From: Pseudomonadota bacterium
GTDB taxonomy: Bacteria; Pseudomonadota; Alphaproteobacteria; Rhizobiales; Hyphomicrobiaceae
NCBI GenBank assembly: GCA_018242295.1
Contig: JAFECE010000002.1
Span: 1 to 64,000 of the forward strand
Direction of reading: 5' to 3'
Length of the DNA stretch: 64,000 nucleotides
Position 1 is the first letter of the stretch, and each line of letters starts with the position of its first letter. This document shows positions 16,723 to 24,656 of the stretch, piece after piece. A model generated the notes under the pieces. It saw only the letters and a program-made list of their open reading frames with translations, was not told the DNA's origin and ran no database searches. A program made the position numbers and the translations under genes.

Positions 16723-17388
16723 CCGGCTTTCTCTCTGAGCACGACTAGGCTGAGACCTAAAATCCTTCGCCTAGGGCGGTCGGTGGTGACACACCGGCCG
16801 CCATTCAAGTTCCCGTCATGCAACATCATCGGCGTACCCAACGGCACTTCCGCTGATCGTTTGCAATCCAATTCTGTCGTTAGGACTTGGAAACGCGCAA
16901 GCTCACAATCGAACCGATTTGCGTTTATGAGCGGTTAACCCGCCGCTATGGCCTGCCATCGCTTCCCCCTAGACGTTGGTCGGTTGTTCCGACTCATGTT
17001 CGCTGTTGCAAAGAATGCTACTGAATACTGCCCGCTACAACCCCTTCAATAGTGCGGCAAGACGCTTACGCAAAACATGCGGCCCACCATTGGCAGGGGA
17101 GCGCTAGCCAATCGCCGAAATCCCCCTTTTGGATCAACGGCGGGCTTATGTACTGCTAGCCAAACTAAGCTATTGAACGGATTATATTGTTAGCGTCCCG
17201 TAGGGAGCGCCAGTCACTTTTTTCCATTTGATTTTGTTGAGTTTTTTCGCCGATTTGTCCCACCGTCGAGAACGTGATGTCGCCTGAAAGCTCTCGTTCG
17301 CATGTGATCCCCTTTGCGGGCGCGGGCACCACCCGCGCGCTCGGGACCACGTCAAAATATTTCATGGTTGAGCCTTTCTCAGAGCGTT
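16723..17388. other. Gene-poor stretch with att-like core
   Basis: No convincing gene. It contains the tRNA-3'-end-like core at 17193-17212. A minus-strand reading frame at 17165-17365 (66 codons, AAAGG upstream of its ATG) is possible but resembles nothing and spans the core. A TTGTCCCACC word at 17254-17263 recalls the end of the repeats at 20949 and 23000. Confidence 0.4.
17193..17212 (+). repeat. tRNA-3'-end-like att core, copy A
   Basis: GCGTCCCGTAGGGAGCGCCA. Shares CCCGTAGGGAGCGCCA exactly with the copy at 23094 and closely with the copy at 34848. The word reads as the T-stem 3' strand, acceptor strand, discriminator and CCA of a tRNA. No integrase follows this copy directly. Confidence 0.6.
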
Positions 17389-17681
17389 TTACGATGCGGC
17401 CGCTCGTTCCCGGCGCTCAATGTCTTCGCGGATCATCCGTGACGCCTGGGCGTATGTTATTGGCTCACAATCGGCGAGCGGGCCGAAGTCATGCCATATG
17501 TCCCGGCGATAGTGAGCCGGCACGACGTCCGTGCAATTCCACAGCATCCCCGTCAATCTCAACAGCCGCTTCGTGAGCTGATCCTAGTCATCGTTCGCGG
17601 TTTCACTTGTGATGAGGTCGACAACTTCGAGAAACTCGAGGCGGACGTTGTCGGGAGCATATCCCGAGCGTTACCGAGCAT
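17389..17681 (-). pseudogene. Decayed small conserved gene (frameshift plus amber codon)
   Basis: Reading from ATG 17681 gives MLGNARDML, then a one-base shift is needed to continue as YAPDNVRLEFLEVVDLITSE. A TAG at about 17583-17585 interrupts this, after which the frame resumes as DQLTKRLLRLTGMLWNCTDV and ends ..ITYAQASRMIREDIERRERA before TAA at 17389. The pieces join into one sensible protein of about 97 aa, so I read this as a pseudogene with two lesions. The last part could still be expressed from ATG 17547. Function unknown. Confidence 0.5.
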
Positions 17682-17711
17682 CGTGCCGTAACTGCACCCC
17701 GCTCCGAACAA

Positions 17712-17742
17712 ATAAAAAAAGGCCCCCTTGATGTGGGGGCTC
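17712..17742 (-). terminator. Rho-independent terminator (minus strand)
   Basis: On the minus strand GCCCCC-ACATCAA-GGGGGC is followed by a run of seven T. It sits upstream of the decayed gene at 17389 and would stop minus-strand transcription arriving from the 18-kb genes. Confidence 0.75.
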
Positions 17743-17871
17743 TTATTTGGGCTGACGCGCGTGAGCCTCAGATAGCATCGTAGCATCGAAAAGCGAGTGA
17801 CGCCGATTGCTCTGTCCACAGATTACCGCTTCCGGCTCCCATGACGCGCGCGCTACGGCGAAAATTTAAGT

Positions 17872-17929
17872 ACCTACAACTTATAGATTGAGGACCTACA
17901 ACTTATAGGTTTATTTAATTGTAGGTAGT
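17872..17929. promoter_or_regulatory. Iterated operator-like repeats
   Basis: ACCTACAACTTATAG occurs at 17872-17886 and 17894-17908, 22 bases apart (about two helical turns), followed by an inverted TGTAGGT near 17921. The AT-rich, evenly phased layout suggests binding of a dimeric regulator or plasmid-type iterons. Confidence 0.55.
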
Positions 17930-17999
17930 TCACGAAATTGCGTACCAGGAGGAGGGGGAGGCGCGACGTATCTGTGAGGGGTCGTCGCACCGAACAACG

Positions 18000-18037
18000 C
18001 ACCGGCCATGGGTTACCCGTCCTCCCCATGGCCGGTG
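18000..18037 (-). terminator. 13-bp perfect inverted repeat downstream of the 18049 gene
   Basis: CACCGGCCATGGG (18000-18012) pairs with CCCATGGCCGGTG (18025-18037). It lies 12 bases past the stop of the minus-strand gene ending at 18049. No T tract follows, so it may act as a 3' stabilising hairpin. Confidence 0.5.
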
Positions 18038-18048
18038 TCGTGCTTCCG

Positions 18049-18303
18049 TTAAATCGGCTTGTTCTTTCCGACGGCGGCCCGTGCCTCTTGCAAATTATTG
18101 ATCAAATGATCCAGTTGCTCGGCGTTGAAGTTGACCCATGCCATATCGACACTGCGAATGAACGTCACCACTGTGACCAAGCCATCCGGCTGGACCCTGG
18201 TGTAGATGCCGTTCACACCCTCGCGTGCTTGTTCAAGCGCCTTCTCGATGAACTGATCAATCGGCTTTGCGGGCTCACTGGGCTTTGGTGGATCATCTGT
18301 CAC
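18049..18303 (-). CDS. Hypothetical protein (84 aa)
   Basis: Start taken at GTG 18303, which has GGAGA eight bases upstream; an ATG at 18351 would extend it into a remnant of another gene. The product VTDDPPKPSEPAKPIDQFIE continues with helices and an EQLDHLINNLQEARAAV segment. It is soluble, acidic to neutral, and has no known motif. A 13-bp hairpin follows the stop. Neighbours are other short minus-strand orphans, so it belongs to the accessory zone. Confidence 0.55.
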   Translation of the reverse strand: MTDDPPKPSEPAKPIDQFIEKALEQAREGVNGIYTRVQPDGLVTVVTFIRSVDMAWVNFNAEQLDHLINNLQEARAAVGKNKPI

Positions 18304-18322
18304 GCTGGTCTCCCCGTCGCAT

Positions 18323-18379
18323 TCAAACCGCGAGCAGATCCATCTTGTCAAATCCGGACTGCACGATCCGCATCCGCGC
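18323..18379 (-). pseudogene. 3'-end remnant of a SRAP (yedK-like) gene
   Basis: Reads MRIVQSGFDKMDLLAV and stop on the minus strand, the usual C-terminus of alphaproteobacterial SOS-associated SRAP proteins. The 17 bases GACTGCACGATCCGCAT are identical to those in the longer remnant at 19266. Nothing upstream of it resembles the rest of the gene. Confidence 0.6.
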
Positions 18380-18396
18380 TGGGGAGGGCCATTTCG

Positions 18397-18627
18397 TTAG
18401 GGACAGCAGGTTCCTCCGCGATTGGTCTCCCCCGCGACCTCGCGAGCCAGCCTATCGAGACGCTTGCGGTCCATCGGCGAGTAGCGTTGGCTGTTTCTGT
18501 TCAAGGTCTGCCAATCGTACGGGATGTCTGCGGCAGACCTTGTGTGCTCGCCTAACGCATATGCGACGTATACTGCGAGAGGAGCGGCTGCAAACACTGC
18601 GACTACGAGCGCTAGTGGCTTCAGCAT
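18397..18627 (-). CDS. Small membrane-anchored hypothetical protein (76 aa)
   Basis: ATG 18627 is preceded by GGAG with good spacing; the GTG at 18639 is less likely. Residues 1-25 (MLKPLALVVAVFAAAPLAVY) form a signal or anchor helix, followed by a hydrophilic tail rich in Arg and Asp ending CCP. It lies in a series of short minus-strand genes. I do not recognise a family. An exported or inner-membrane location is inferred from the helix. Confidence 0.55.
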   Translation of the reverse strand: MLKPLALVVAVFAAAPLAVYVAYALGEHTRSAADIPYDWQTLNRNSQRYSPMDRKRLDRLAREVAGETNRGGTCCP

Positions 18628-18748
18628 GATGATCTCCACTCTTCCGACATCAACGGAAGGCCGATCGAGTCGTCAGCTATGTCCTGATTCGTGGCCTTCT
18701 CTTGTTGAGTGTCCACTCGCGTTCGTGTGGATTGATGGCCTATTCCGC

Positions 18749-19012
18749 TTAACGCTGGCCCGCGTTGAGGTGTCGGAGTGTTTTCGCGACGGCGTAATTG
18801 CTGAGCCTTGTCTCATCGACCTGCCCCGCCCGATAAAGGGAAAGAAGGGCGTCGGCCATGACGTCCGTCAAGGCATCGAGATCGGCGTCGGTAAGTGCGG
18901 CCTCACTTTGCAAGGCATCGCGGGCGCTCTCGTAAGCCGTACGAAGAAGCGCAAGACCGCTCGATCCAAGCCATTCGGTATCGCAAAAAATTCGTGACAC
19001 AAAAAACCTCAT
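18749..19012 (-). CDS. Hypothetical helical protein (87 aa)
   Basis: ATG chosen at 19012; a TTG at 19021 would add three residues. The sequence MRFFVSRIFCDTEWLGSSGL continues with LALLRTAYESARDALQSE and ADALLSLYRAGQVDETRLSN, giving three to four amphipathic helices and no signal peptide. Similar short proteins recur in Bradyrhizobium-like accessory regions as far as I recall, without known function. It reads in the same direction as its two downstream neighbours, but gaps of over 100 bases argue against a tight operon. Confidence 0.55.
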   Translation of the reverse strand: MRFFVSRIFCDTEWLGSSGLALLRTAYESARDALQSEAALTDADLDALTDVMADALLSLYRAGQVDETRLSNYAVAKTLRHLNAGQR

Positions 19013-19265
19013 TGAAGCCAAAAATGTAATGGGAATAGCCGATCAAAACGCGGCTACGGAATAAGAATTCTGCGGACGCATATATCGTTTTTTTTTAAGT
19101 TGTGTGACAGGCGTTAGGTCGCTTAGGCTCCTATCGGCAATTTAAATATTGATCCAATTAGATATAATATTTGGAAAGACAAGGGCACCGGTGTGCCTCT
19201 TCACGGGCTCACGCTGCCGTTCCATATCGCGGGCTGCGGCTCGAGGCGACGGATCGCTTCGCCGC

Positions 19266-19527
19266 TTATGCGGCAAGCAAGTCTTTTTTCTCAAACCCCG
19301 ACTGCACGATCCGCATCGCGGCCGGATCGAAGCTCCGGGCTAACGCGAACGCTTCGGCCGGTGATCCCGAGAGCCAGTTCTCGAAGTCTGCCTCCTCGGA
19401 AAGCAGCACCGGCATCCGTTCGTGGCTGATCGAGTCGGTTAGTGTGTTGGGCGCCGTCGTCATGAAGCTATAGACGTCCAGCTCGACATTCGGCCCGTCT
19501 TTCTTCACCGGACCTTTCCGACGCTGC
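19266..19527 (-). pseudogene. C-terminal half of a SRAP (yedK/HMCES-like) gene
   Basis: From QRRKGPVKKDGPNVELDV through SFMTTAPNTLTDSISHERMP to QSGFEKKDLLAA and stop, this is the last about 85 residues of an SOS response-associated peptidase, a protein that cross-links to abasic sites in single-stranded DNA. The start and catalytic Cys2 are missing. The missing N-terminal half is found in opposite orientation at 27274-27676, and the two meet at a shared GCAGCG. See findings: re-inverting the intervening segment would restore one gene on the minus strand. Confidence 0.8.
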
Positions 19528-19551
19528 AAAGGTGTGGCTGGACAGCTTTGG

Positions 19552-20058
19552 TCACGACACAGGAGGCGGACTGGACTGATCACGTGGCACGCATCGCACG
19601 GTGATCGAATACTCTCCCTCGCCGGCGGCCGTATCAGTGTTGCTGAATAATGCCCAGCCAGCTCCCTCGGGCGGAATGACAAATCTAACCTGCTCTTCCA
19701 TAGCATCGTTCACGTCGGACGGGACTATTCCGTCCAGCGTAAGGACAGGCGCAATTTGCTGCTGATCGAGCTCCGAAAGAATATAGCTCGGAGTAAACAG
19801 GCCAGCGCTCGATTTGCGATCGATCAATAAGGTGTCGCCTTGCTCAAAGCCGCTAACAAGCTTAGAGCCGTGTTCGCCTTCGTCTCTGCCGCGACGGTTG
19901 ACCTTGATGTGCAAATCCAGGGCGCCTTGGTTTGTTGCACTGCAGCCCTTCATGGTTGGCCTGAAGAGATTCCAATGAACCTCAACTAGTGCGGGTTCAG
20001 CAACCGCGCCCACGGAAGCACCGATCGTACACAGAACGAAAAACGCGGAAAAACGCAC
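19552..20058 (-). CDS. Exported hypothetical protein (168 aa)
   Basis: A clear signal peptide (MRFSAFFVLCTIGASVGAVA, cleavage before EPALV) leads a soluble domain of about 148 residues with mixed strands, one Cys pair candidate (KGCSATN and VRCVPRD) and a Pro-rich end. It is therefore likely periplasmic. I do not recognise the family. It starts 25 bases beyond the SRAP breakpoint, inside the segment I infer to be inverted. No partner gene is evident. Confidence 0.6.
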   Translation of the reverse strand: MRFSAFFVLCTIGASVGAVAEPALVEVHWNLFRPTMKGCSATNQGALDLHIKVNRRGRDEGEHGSKLVSGFEQGDTLLIDRKSSAGLFTPSYILSELDQQQIAPVLTLDGIVPSDVNDAMEEQVRFVIPPEGAGWALFSNTDTAAGEGEYSITVRCVPRDQSSPPPVS

Positions 20059-20479
20059 GGCCCCAACTCACTCACTGACTGACTATCGATAAATTGTCGC
20101 CTCACCTCATGTTCGAAGTCTTTCAAGCAGGCGCAAGGGTGCTGCCGGAACAACCACCGTCGCCGTCTTCAGTTCAGCAATGTCAGAAAAAGGCCTGCCT
20201 CTACCCCGACAAGCCAATCGCACTAAAGCATCTGCAAAATTCTAAGAAAGTCCAGATGCTCTGCTGCCCCGCTAAGCCTCCGTCCACAATTAACGGCGTT
20301 AATTAACACCGCTCAACGTGACATCATCAAGACCATTGCGGCGTTGATGAGAATTGCGCGCCATGTGTTTTTTTCATCACATCGTCACGGACATCGCTTG
20401 TGACTTGAACACCCAGCGGCGGCAGTAGCTATCGCGTCGGGAGACTTGGGAACCATCGCACGCCGCGTCAGAGATCAGC
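20059..20479. other. No supportable gene
   Basis: Open frames here (for example 20094-20306 on the plus strand) have no ribosome-binding site and low-complexity products. A T-rich patch lies near 20367-20374. Nothing else is visible. Confidence 0.35.
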
Positions 20480-20743
20480 GTGTCGATTTACAGATACGGC
20501 TCGGAACTCTTGCATGGGACGTATTTTGGCGTCGTGCACTATTGGAGGGGATCTCAATCGGAAGAAATCAGTGTGTCGGGCTTCGAGAAAGTCTGGCTTG
20601 AGCACTTCGTCGGAGTTTTCAGCGCTGCTTTCTTCGGTGCAGCCGGAGTTGTTGAAGCTAGCGCGGCGAAGTTCGATCTTCCCACGCTTAAGAAGGAACA
20701 GCACGCTCTGATCAAACGCACGAAAGCGCTGATTGCTGATTGA
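20480..20743 (+). CDS. Hypothetical protein (87 aa), uncertain
   Basis: GTG start with only a weak upstream signal. The product MSIYRYGSELLHGTYFGVVH contains a hydrophobic Ala/Gly-rich stretch (FVGVFSAAFFGAAGVVEAS) and ends in a basic helix. The opposite strand also has a 116-codon frame (20468-20818), but with poorer composition. I keep the plus-strand reading as the more protein-like one. Function unknown. Confidence 0.35.
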   Translation: MSIYRYGSELLHGTYFGVVHYWRGSQSEEISVSGFEKVWLEHFVGVFSAAFFGAAGVVEASAAKFDLPTLKKEQHALIKRTKALIAD

Positions 20744-20838
20744 TGAAAGCAAGGTAGCGGGCGTGTAATTATTGAGTAACTTTTTCCGAAGTCTTGAAAA
20801 AGGATCGAGTCCTATCAACTCGTTATACCGTCTGTTCG

Positions 20839-20937
20839 GTGGAAGCCCTCGTGATCTTTCCTTCGACGATCATCACTGGCCTCGCTGGGACCGGCGTGTT
20901 GATTTACGTGTTCGTGAAAAAGCTGCTTTCAATCTGA
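20839..20937 (+). CDS. Possible 32-aa single-helix membrane peptide
   Basis: GTG start, product VEALVIFPSTIITGLAGTGV then LIYVFVKKLLSI: one predicted transmembrane helix with a basic end. No good ribosome-binding site. It stands 11 bases before the 56-bp hairpin repeat. Could be a toxin-like peptide or chance. Confidence 0.25.
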   Translation: MEALVIFPSTIITGLAGTGVLIYVFVKKLLSI

Positions 20938-20948
20938 ACACGTGAGAT

Positions 20949-21004
20949 GTGGGACACTCGCCCGAATAACTATTGAAATGCTATGGGAGAAATTATTGTC
21001 CCAC
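20949..21004 (+). repeat. 56-bp repeat with complementary ends, copy 1
   Basis: Begins GTGGGACACTCGCC and ends TGTCCCAC, so the termini can pair. A second copy in the same orientation lies at 23000-23056. Shared internal words include ATGGGAGAAATT. Confidence 0.75.
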
Positions 21005-21575
21005 TCTGCAGTAAGTTATCGAAATCAAGGCATGCGTTCACTCCCGGGCAAGCGGCGCGCGAATTGAACAGCTCACTTCTTTCGGCGGCCAATGGGTGGA
21101 CGGACGACGCCGTCCCAACGGGGAAATCTCACGGACTTGGCGGCCGCTTCTTTTTGCTCCACCGGCCAATCCGCACTTTGCGAAGCGGGACGCGGAGCGG
21201 AATTTCATCCTCAACCTACCGCTTGCACACCTCGAAGCTTGTGGAGTTTCTCCGGCTTCGACGGCGCGGCTGGTCCGTAAGGGACCAGGTGCCCATATGA
21301 TCTCAGGCGGTTTCGGACGGATGGTCGATCAATGTCTACGGCTCGTCGGTGCACCGCGTACAAAGGCGGTGGGGATTGCCAACGAACTCAATCATCGTCT
21401 GCGATTGATGCAGAAACGGTCAGCCGACGATCGTTTGCACAGAATCGGATTTCGGCTTCCGCTTTCGACAACGCGACGGCTATCAAATGGATGATGCTGC
21501 TGGCGCATCAAAAGCGGGTTCAAAGCCAAGCTCTGCGCGGAGGCTTTTGACCGAAGCCGCCATTGGGCACTCTGA
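21005..21575. other. Gene remnants not assignable
   Basis: No intact gene. Just after the repeat, ACTCCCGGGCAAGCGGCGCG (about 21040-21059) looks like a degraded form of the att core that follows the second repeat at 23094. A plus-strand piece reading ANELNHRLRLMQKR near 21378-21420 weakly recalls a histidine-kinase H-box but is too short to call. Confidence 0.3.
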
Positions 21576-21805
21576 TCAGAACCTCACCTTCATGCCTCCG
21601 TAGGCCGCAATCGGCGTCGCCAGAACGACGGTGCGCGGAGCCGTGAAGTCAATCGTTCCGAGAGAGGCTGCGAAGCCGTCATCGTGAAGTAGTTGCCGAA
21701 AGTGCCGTAGTGGTGGTCGAAGATGTTGTTCACGATGGCATAGATCAGCGTGCCTCGCGCTTGGAGGGCCGGCGGCGCGTTGCCACCGGCCGGGGCGCGT
21801 CTCAA
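21576..21805 (-). pseudogene. C-terminal fragment of a TonB-dependent receptor
   Basis: Minus-strand reading gives LIYAIVNNIFDHHYGTFGNY in one frame and, after a one-base shift, FTAPRTVVLATPIAAYGGMK then VRF and stop in the other. The order NNIFDxxYGTFGNYF ... PRTVxLATPIAAYGGMKVxF is the usual last beta-strands and terminal Phe of a TonB-dependent outer-membrane receptor. About 70 of some 700 residues remain and the frame is broken. It lies immediately downstream of the peroxiredoxin gene on the same strand, so the break occurred between them. Confidence 0.65.
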
Positions 21806-22338
21806 TGCGTTTTATTCCTCCAATCCTGGACGGCGGCCAACGTCTTTTCGACGTGGCCAGTGGGATCCATCGCCGAGTATTCGAAAACGACGTCGCCATC
21901 TGGCGCGATGACGTACGACGTCCGGTCGGCGTATGCTAAGATTCCCATCATCGCGGCGTCGTAGGACTTGATGATGCTTCCATCTTCGTCCGCCGCGACG
22001 GGGAACTTGCTGCGGCATTCGCTGGTCGAGAACTTGTCGAGTGTGGCGATGTTGTCGTGGCTGACACCGATCACCGACGCGCCAAGCGCCTGGAATTTGC
22101 CAACCGCCTCCGCGAACTCATGGGCCTCGATGGTGCAGCCCGGCGTGAAAGCGGCGGGATAAAAGTAGAGCACCACCGGACCTTTCTTCAGAGCGTCGGC
22201 GAGCGAAAATGTGAACTCCTTGCCGCCCAGAGAGGCGAGCGCCTTGAAATCCGGGGCTCGGTCCCCGGGCTTCAGCGCCGCATGCGCAGGAGCGGCCGCG
22301 ACAATTGCCATCAAGGCTGCAAGAACGACAGTCTTCAT
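21802..22338 (-). CDS. Periplasmic peroxiredoxin (AhpC/TSA, BCP-like)
   Basis: Thiol peroxidase that reduces hydrogen or organic peroxides. The 178-aa product starts with a Sec signal peptide (MKTVVLAALMAIVAAAPAHA) and then LKPGDRAPDFKALASLGGKE. The peroxidatic Cys is in FYPAAFTPGCTIEAHEF (about residue 68); a second Cys (TSECRSKF) could be the resolving residue. Signal-peptide versions are exported and rely on a periplasmic reductant. The gene is complete and flanked by decayed sequence, so it may have been kept for benefit or arrived with the TonB receptor fragment downstream. Confidence 0.9.
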   Translation of the reverse strand: MKTVVLAALMAIVAAAPAHAALKPGDRAPDFKALASLGGKEFTFSLADALKKGPVVLYFYPAAFTPGCTIEAHEFAEAVGKFQALGASVIGVSHDNIATLDKFSTSECRSKFPVAADEDGSIIKSYDAAMMGILAYADRTSYVIAPDGDVVFEYSAMDPTGHVEKTLAAVQDWRNKTH

Positions 22339-22743
22339 TGGATGCTTTCTCCCAAAGATATAGGCTCACAAGCACAAGTCCCAGACCCTCAGCGCTGGTC
22401 AGATGCTCGTGTTCTTCGTCACCGTCCCGTGAAGGAAGAAATGTTGCGCTGGAAGAACGCGACCAGGATTTGTCCTCGGCGATCCAGCGTAGTTTTGTCT
22501 CGGACCAACCTTTTTCCGTCTAACCTATTACGTGCGACCAAGATTTTACCACCGCTTCGTGAATTCGTGGGTGCACCACCTAACGCACAGGCGTGGGAAT
22601 TATCAATGCGGTGGACCGCCGTCGACGATTTTTGCAGACTTAACCGAGTCGACCTATCTAAACTCCTGCCCGTGGGATTTCGGCTGCGCTATCCCGACCG
22701 TCGTCACTTCGCATCCGAGAAGAGACATTGATGTCGGTTCGAG
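22339..22743. other. No supportable gene
   Basis: Overlapping frames on the plus strand have no ribosome-binding sites and no recognisable products. I see no repeats or structures beyond short ones. Confidence 0.35.
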
Positions 22744-22932
22744 TTAATGATGCATTCCCAAATTCTCGACCACGGCGGGCGGCATCGTCCCCAACACGGC
22801 GACGATGCCTAGGATCGCGAGTCCAAGAGACGCTGCGATCAAGCTATTGCGCACTATTGCCCGAACAGCACCCCCGCCGTGCACTCGGGTCGGTCCACCG
22901 CCAAATGAACTGCCGGCAACTGACCCTTCCAC
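22744..22932 (-). CDS. Small one-helix membrane protein (62 aa), uncertain
   Basis: GTG start without a clear ribosome-binding site. The product has a Gly-rich head (GSSFGGGPTRVHGGGAVRA) and a single transmembrane helix (SLIAASLGLAILGIVAVLGT). Similar tiny membrane proteins are common in rhizobia, and their role is unknown. Composition supports coding more than the overlapping plus-strand frames do. Confidence 0.4.
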   Translation of the reverse strand: MEGSVAGSSFGGGPTRVHGGGAVRAIVRNSLIAASLGLAILGIVAVLGTMPPAVVENLGMHH

Positions 22933-22999
22933 TAATGCATGGCTACCAGCTCGCTGCGTCGCACGGCAGGTGAAGTCTGCATTGGGTCATAAGCAGACG

Positions 23000-23056
23000 G
23001 TGGGACACTCGCCGGCACAACGTACTGAAACACTATGGGAGAAATTTTTGTCCCAC
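23000..23056 (+). repeat. 57-bp repeat with complementary ends, copy 2
   Basis: Starts GTGGGACACTCGCC and ends TGTCCCAC like the copy at 20949. It is followed 34 bases later by the att-like core. Confidence 0.75.
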
Positions 23057-23090
23057 TTACGGATAAACGCTTGAAATTTAAGGACGCGCG

Positions 23091-23110
23091 GACCCCCGTA
23101 GGGAGCGCCA
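23091..23110 (+). repeat. tRNA-3'-end-like att core, copy B
   Basis: GACCCCCGTAGGGAGCGCCA, sharing the 16 bases CCCGTAGGGAGCGCCA with copy A. A truncated tyrosine integrase gene begins 160 bases downstream, the usual attL-int arrangement. Confidence 0.7.
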
Positions 23111-23269
23111 ATTCGACATTCACCGGCATTCAGGTCTGTTGAAATTGGCCCTTTAAAATCAGCTGTTTCCCATTCACGGAAATTCGCGAGCGGTCGCTGA
23201 CATTCGAGAAAAATGCTGGTATTGTTGTTGGTATGTGGCGTCGATACCAACAGCCCTTGAGGGCTGGTG

Positions 23270-23407
23270 ATGCCACTTACCGATACTGCCATCCGCAACG
23301 CGAAACCGAGCGCCAAACCGTTTAAGGTTTCGGACAGTGGCGGCCTGCATTTGCTCGTCCCGCATACGGCGCAATTCGGCGCGAAGTTTACGCTTAAATT
23401 TTATTGA
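23270..23407 (+). pseudogene. int: 5' fragment of a P4-type tyrosine integrase
   Basis: The first 30 residues, MPLTDTAIRNAKPSAKPFKV then SDSGGLHLLV, are the canonical arm-binding N-terminus (DUF4102) of P4-family integrases. After that the reading departs from the family and stops at codon 46, so at least 350 residues, including all catalytic residues, are lost. GAGGG precedes the ATG. The fragment follows the tRNA-like att core by 160 bases, which supports an old tRNA-targeting genomic island whose body has been deleted. Confidence 0.8.
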
Positions 23408-23549
23408 GCGATTGGTTCTAACCGCCAGCTTGCCAATCTGTCAAAGACCAGCTCATTTCCGGTGCAATCGGATGACGACCGCCGCACTCGATAGCGGGAT
23501 TTTCGTATTCTCGCCCGCTTCAGTTTGAATAGGGATGGCGTTCTATTTT

Positions 23550-23730
23550 TTGGACCTAGCTGTTCCGGCGTAACGTTCCTGTGCCCTCGCATCACCGCCG
23601 GCATGTGGCTTTGGCTGGCAAATCCGCTAAGGAGTGCGATCTCGCTGTACGTATGCGTTCGCCGCTCCAGATATAATTCTGCATCCGACGCGGAGGCAAA
23701 CCTGAGCAGCTTCCAACCATCGCCAACGAG
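23550..23730 (-). pseudogene. C-terminal fragment of an AraC/XylS regulator
   Basis: Minus-strand reading contains ERRTHTYSEIALLSGFASQS then HMPAVMRGHRNVTPEQL, the second HTH of the AraC family (EIAxxxGFxSQSHMxxxFRxxxGVTPxxxR). The F/Y in FRR and the N-terminal domain are gone, and the frame runs on into unrelated residues. Boundaries are approximate. It lies just beyond the integrase fragment, in opposite orientation. Confidence 0.6.
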
Positions 23731-23756
23731 GTCGCCAGCGCGAAAGGCCAAGTGAA

Positions 23757-24110
23757 ATGGGAACAACAAATAAGGCGTTGATTTTCGCCGCTGTCGCTGA
23801 AGTCGCCACTGGATTGGCGTTACTGATTGTTCCTTCACTTGTTGGGCGGGCGTTGCTTGGAGAGGAACTTACCGGCGTCACCATACCCATAGCGCGAGTG
23901 ACCGGCATTGCTCTGATCGCCTTGGGGGTCGCTTGCTGGCCGGGCCCGCCGCTTACTGGCATGTTGGCCTACACCTCGGTCGTCACGCTCTATCTTACCT
24001 ACCTTGGCTTTGCAGGCGGTTGGAGCGGCGTCCTGCTGTGGCCGGCAGTTATTCTTCACACGATCCTGGCGGTCCTCTTAGTACGGGCGGCGAGAGCCCG
24101 CGCGACGTAG
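23757..24110 (+). CDS. Four-helix membrane protein (117 aa)
   Basis: A complete small integral membrane protein with four predicted helices at about 7-27, 43-62, 68-87 and 91-110. It contains LIFAAVAEVATGLALLIVPS and PPLTGMLAYTSVVTLYLTYL. Such proteins occur widely in proteobacteria as uncharacterised four-helix families. The ATG at 23757 has a modest AAGTGAA signal. No partner gene is adjacent, and the location among remnants suggests accessory DNA. Confidence 0.6.
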   Translation: MGTTNKALIFAAVAEVATGLALLIVPSLVGRALLGEELTGVTIPIARVTGIALIALGVACWPGPPLTGMLAYTSVVTLYLTYLGFAGGWSGVLLWPAVILHTILAVLLVRAARARAT

Positions 24111-24392
24111 ACGAACAGGGGCGGCCGCTTGGCGTCACCCGAACGAAGCGCGACCTAATCCGCCGCGCTTCGGCACCGCGGGGACCATGGTCTTCGCCAT
24201 AGCAACGGACGTCGACAACAAATGCACCCCGACGCCTTGAGGCGTCGCGAGCGTAAGTCAAGGATGTCTGGCCACAAAAACGGTCTAGAACGACCGGGGA
24301 CGGAGACAACTTAGGGGGAGGAATGAGTTCACAATCAAGTCTGGCCCAGACCCGTTTTCGATTCATTGACGGCGCAATTACGATTTTGTCGT
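24111..24392. other. No gene; short hairpin
   Basis: A 7-bp stem CGACGCC-TTGA-GGCGTCG at 24230-24247 is the only structure seen. It could end transcription of the membrane-protein gene but lacks a T tract. Confidence 0.3.
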
Positions 24393-24617
24393 TCAGCTTG
24401 CGCCGTCTCTGTTGATTGCGGCAAGATCGTCTTCGAAGAGTTTGAGCGTTGTGTTGAACAGTTTCAAAAGCTTGACGGCTTCACCGATGACTGTCTCCAG
24501 GCCCAGTCGGTGCTCCTTCCCTTGGGTTGCCTCACCGCTTCCGCGTCTCAGGTTTATAGAGCGCGTAGAGCCATTTCGAATGTGCCCACGATGCGCAATG
24601 GACGGCGGCACCATCAA
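24393..24617 (-). CDS. Hypothetical small protein (up to 74 aa)
   Basis: The last 40 residues (HRLGLETVIGEAVKLLKLFN then TTLKLFEDDLAAINRDG) are clearly protein-like, helical and acidic. The N-terminal 30 residues are basic and less convincing, so the true start may lie internally. No family recognised. Confidence 0.4.
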   Translation of the reverse strand: MMVPPSIAHRGHIRNGSTRSINLRRGSGEATQGKEHRLGLETVIGEAVKLLKLFNTTLKLFEDDLAAINRDGAS

Positions 24618-24656
24618 CGGCGACGACTGGCCGATCTTTGAAACCGACGCGCCCGC

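Noticed and set aside
17165-17365. 66-codon minus-strand gene with AAAGG upstream
   Set aside because: The product resembles nothing, spans the att-like core and lies among remnants; not enough support to call.
16020-18050. CRISPR array in the gene-poor region
   Set aside because: Repeats present are two to three copies without regular spacers; no Cas-like gene is near.
21330-21420. Histidine-kinase H-box-like ELNHRLR peptide
   Set aside because: Only seven residues match and no neighbouring kinase motifs are present.
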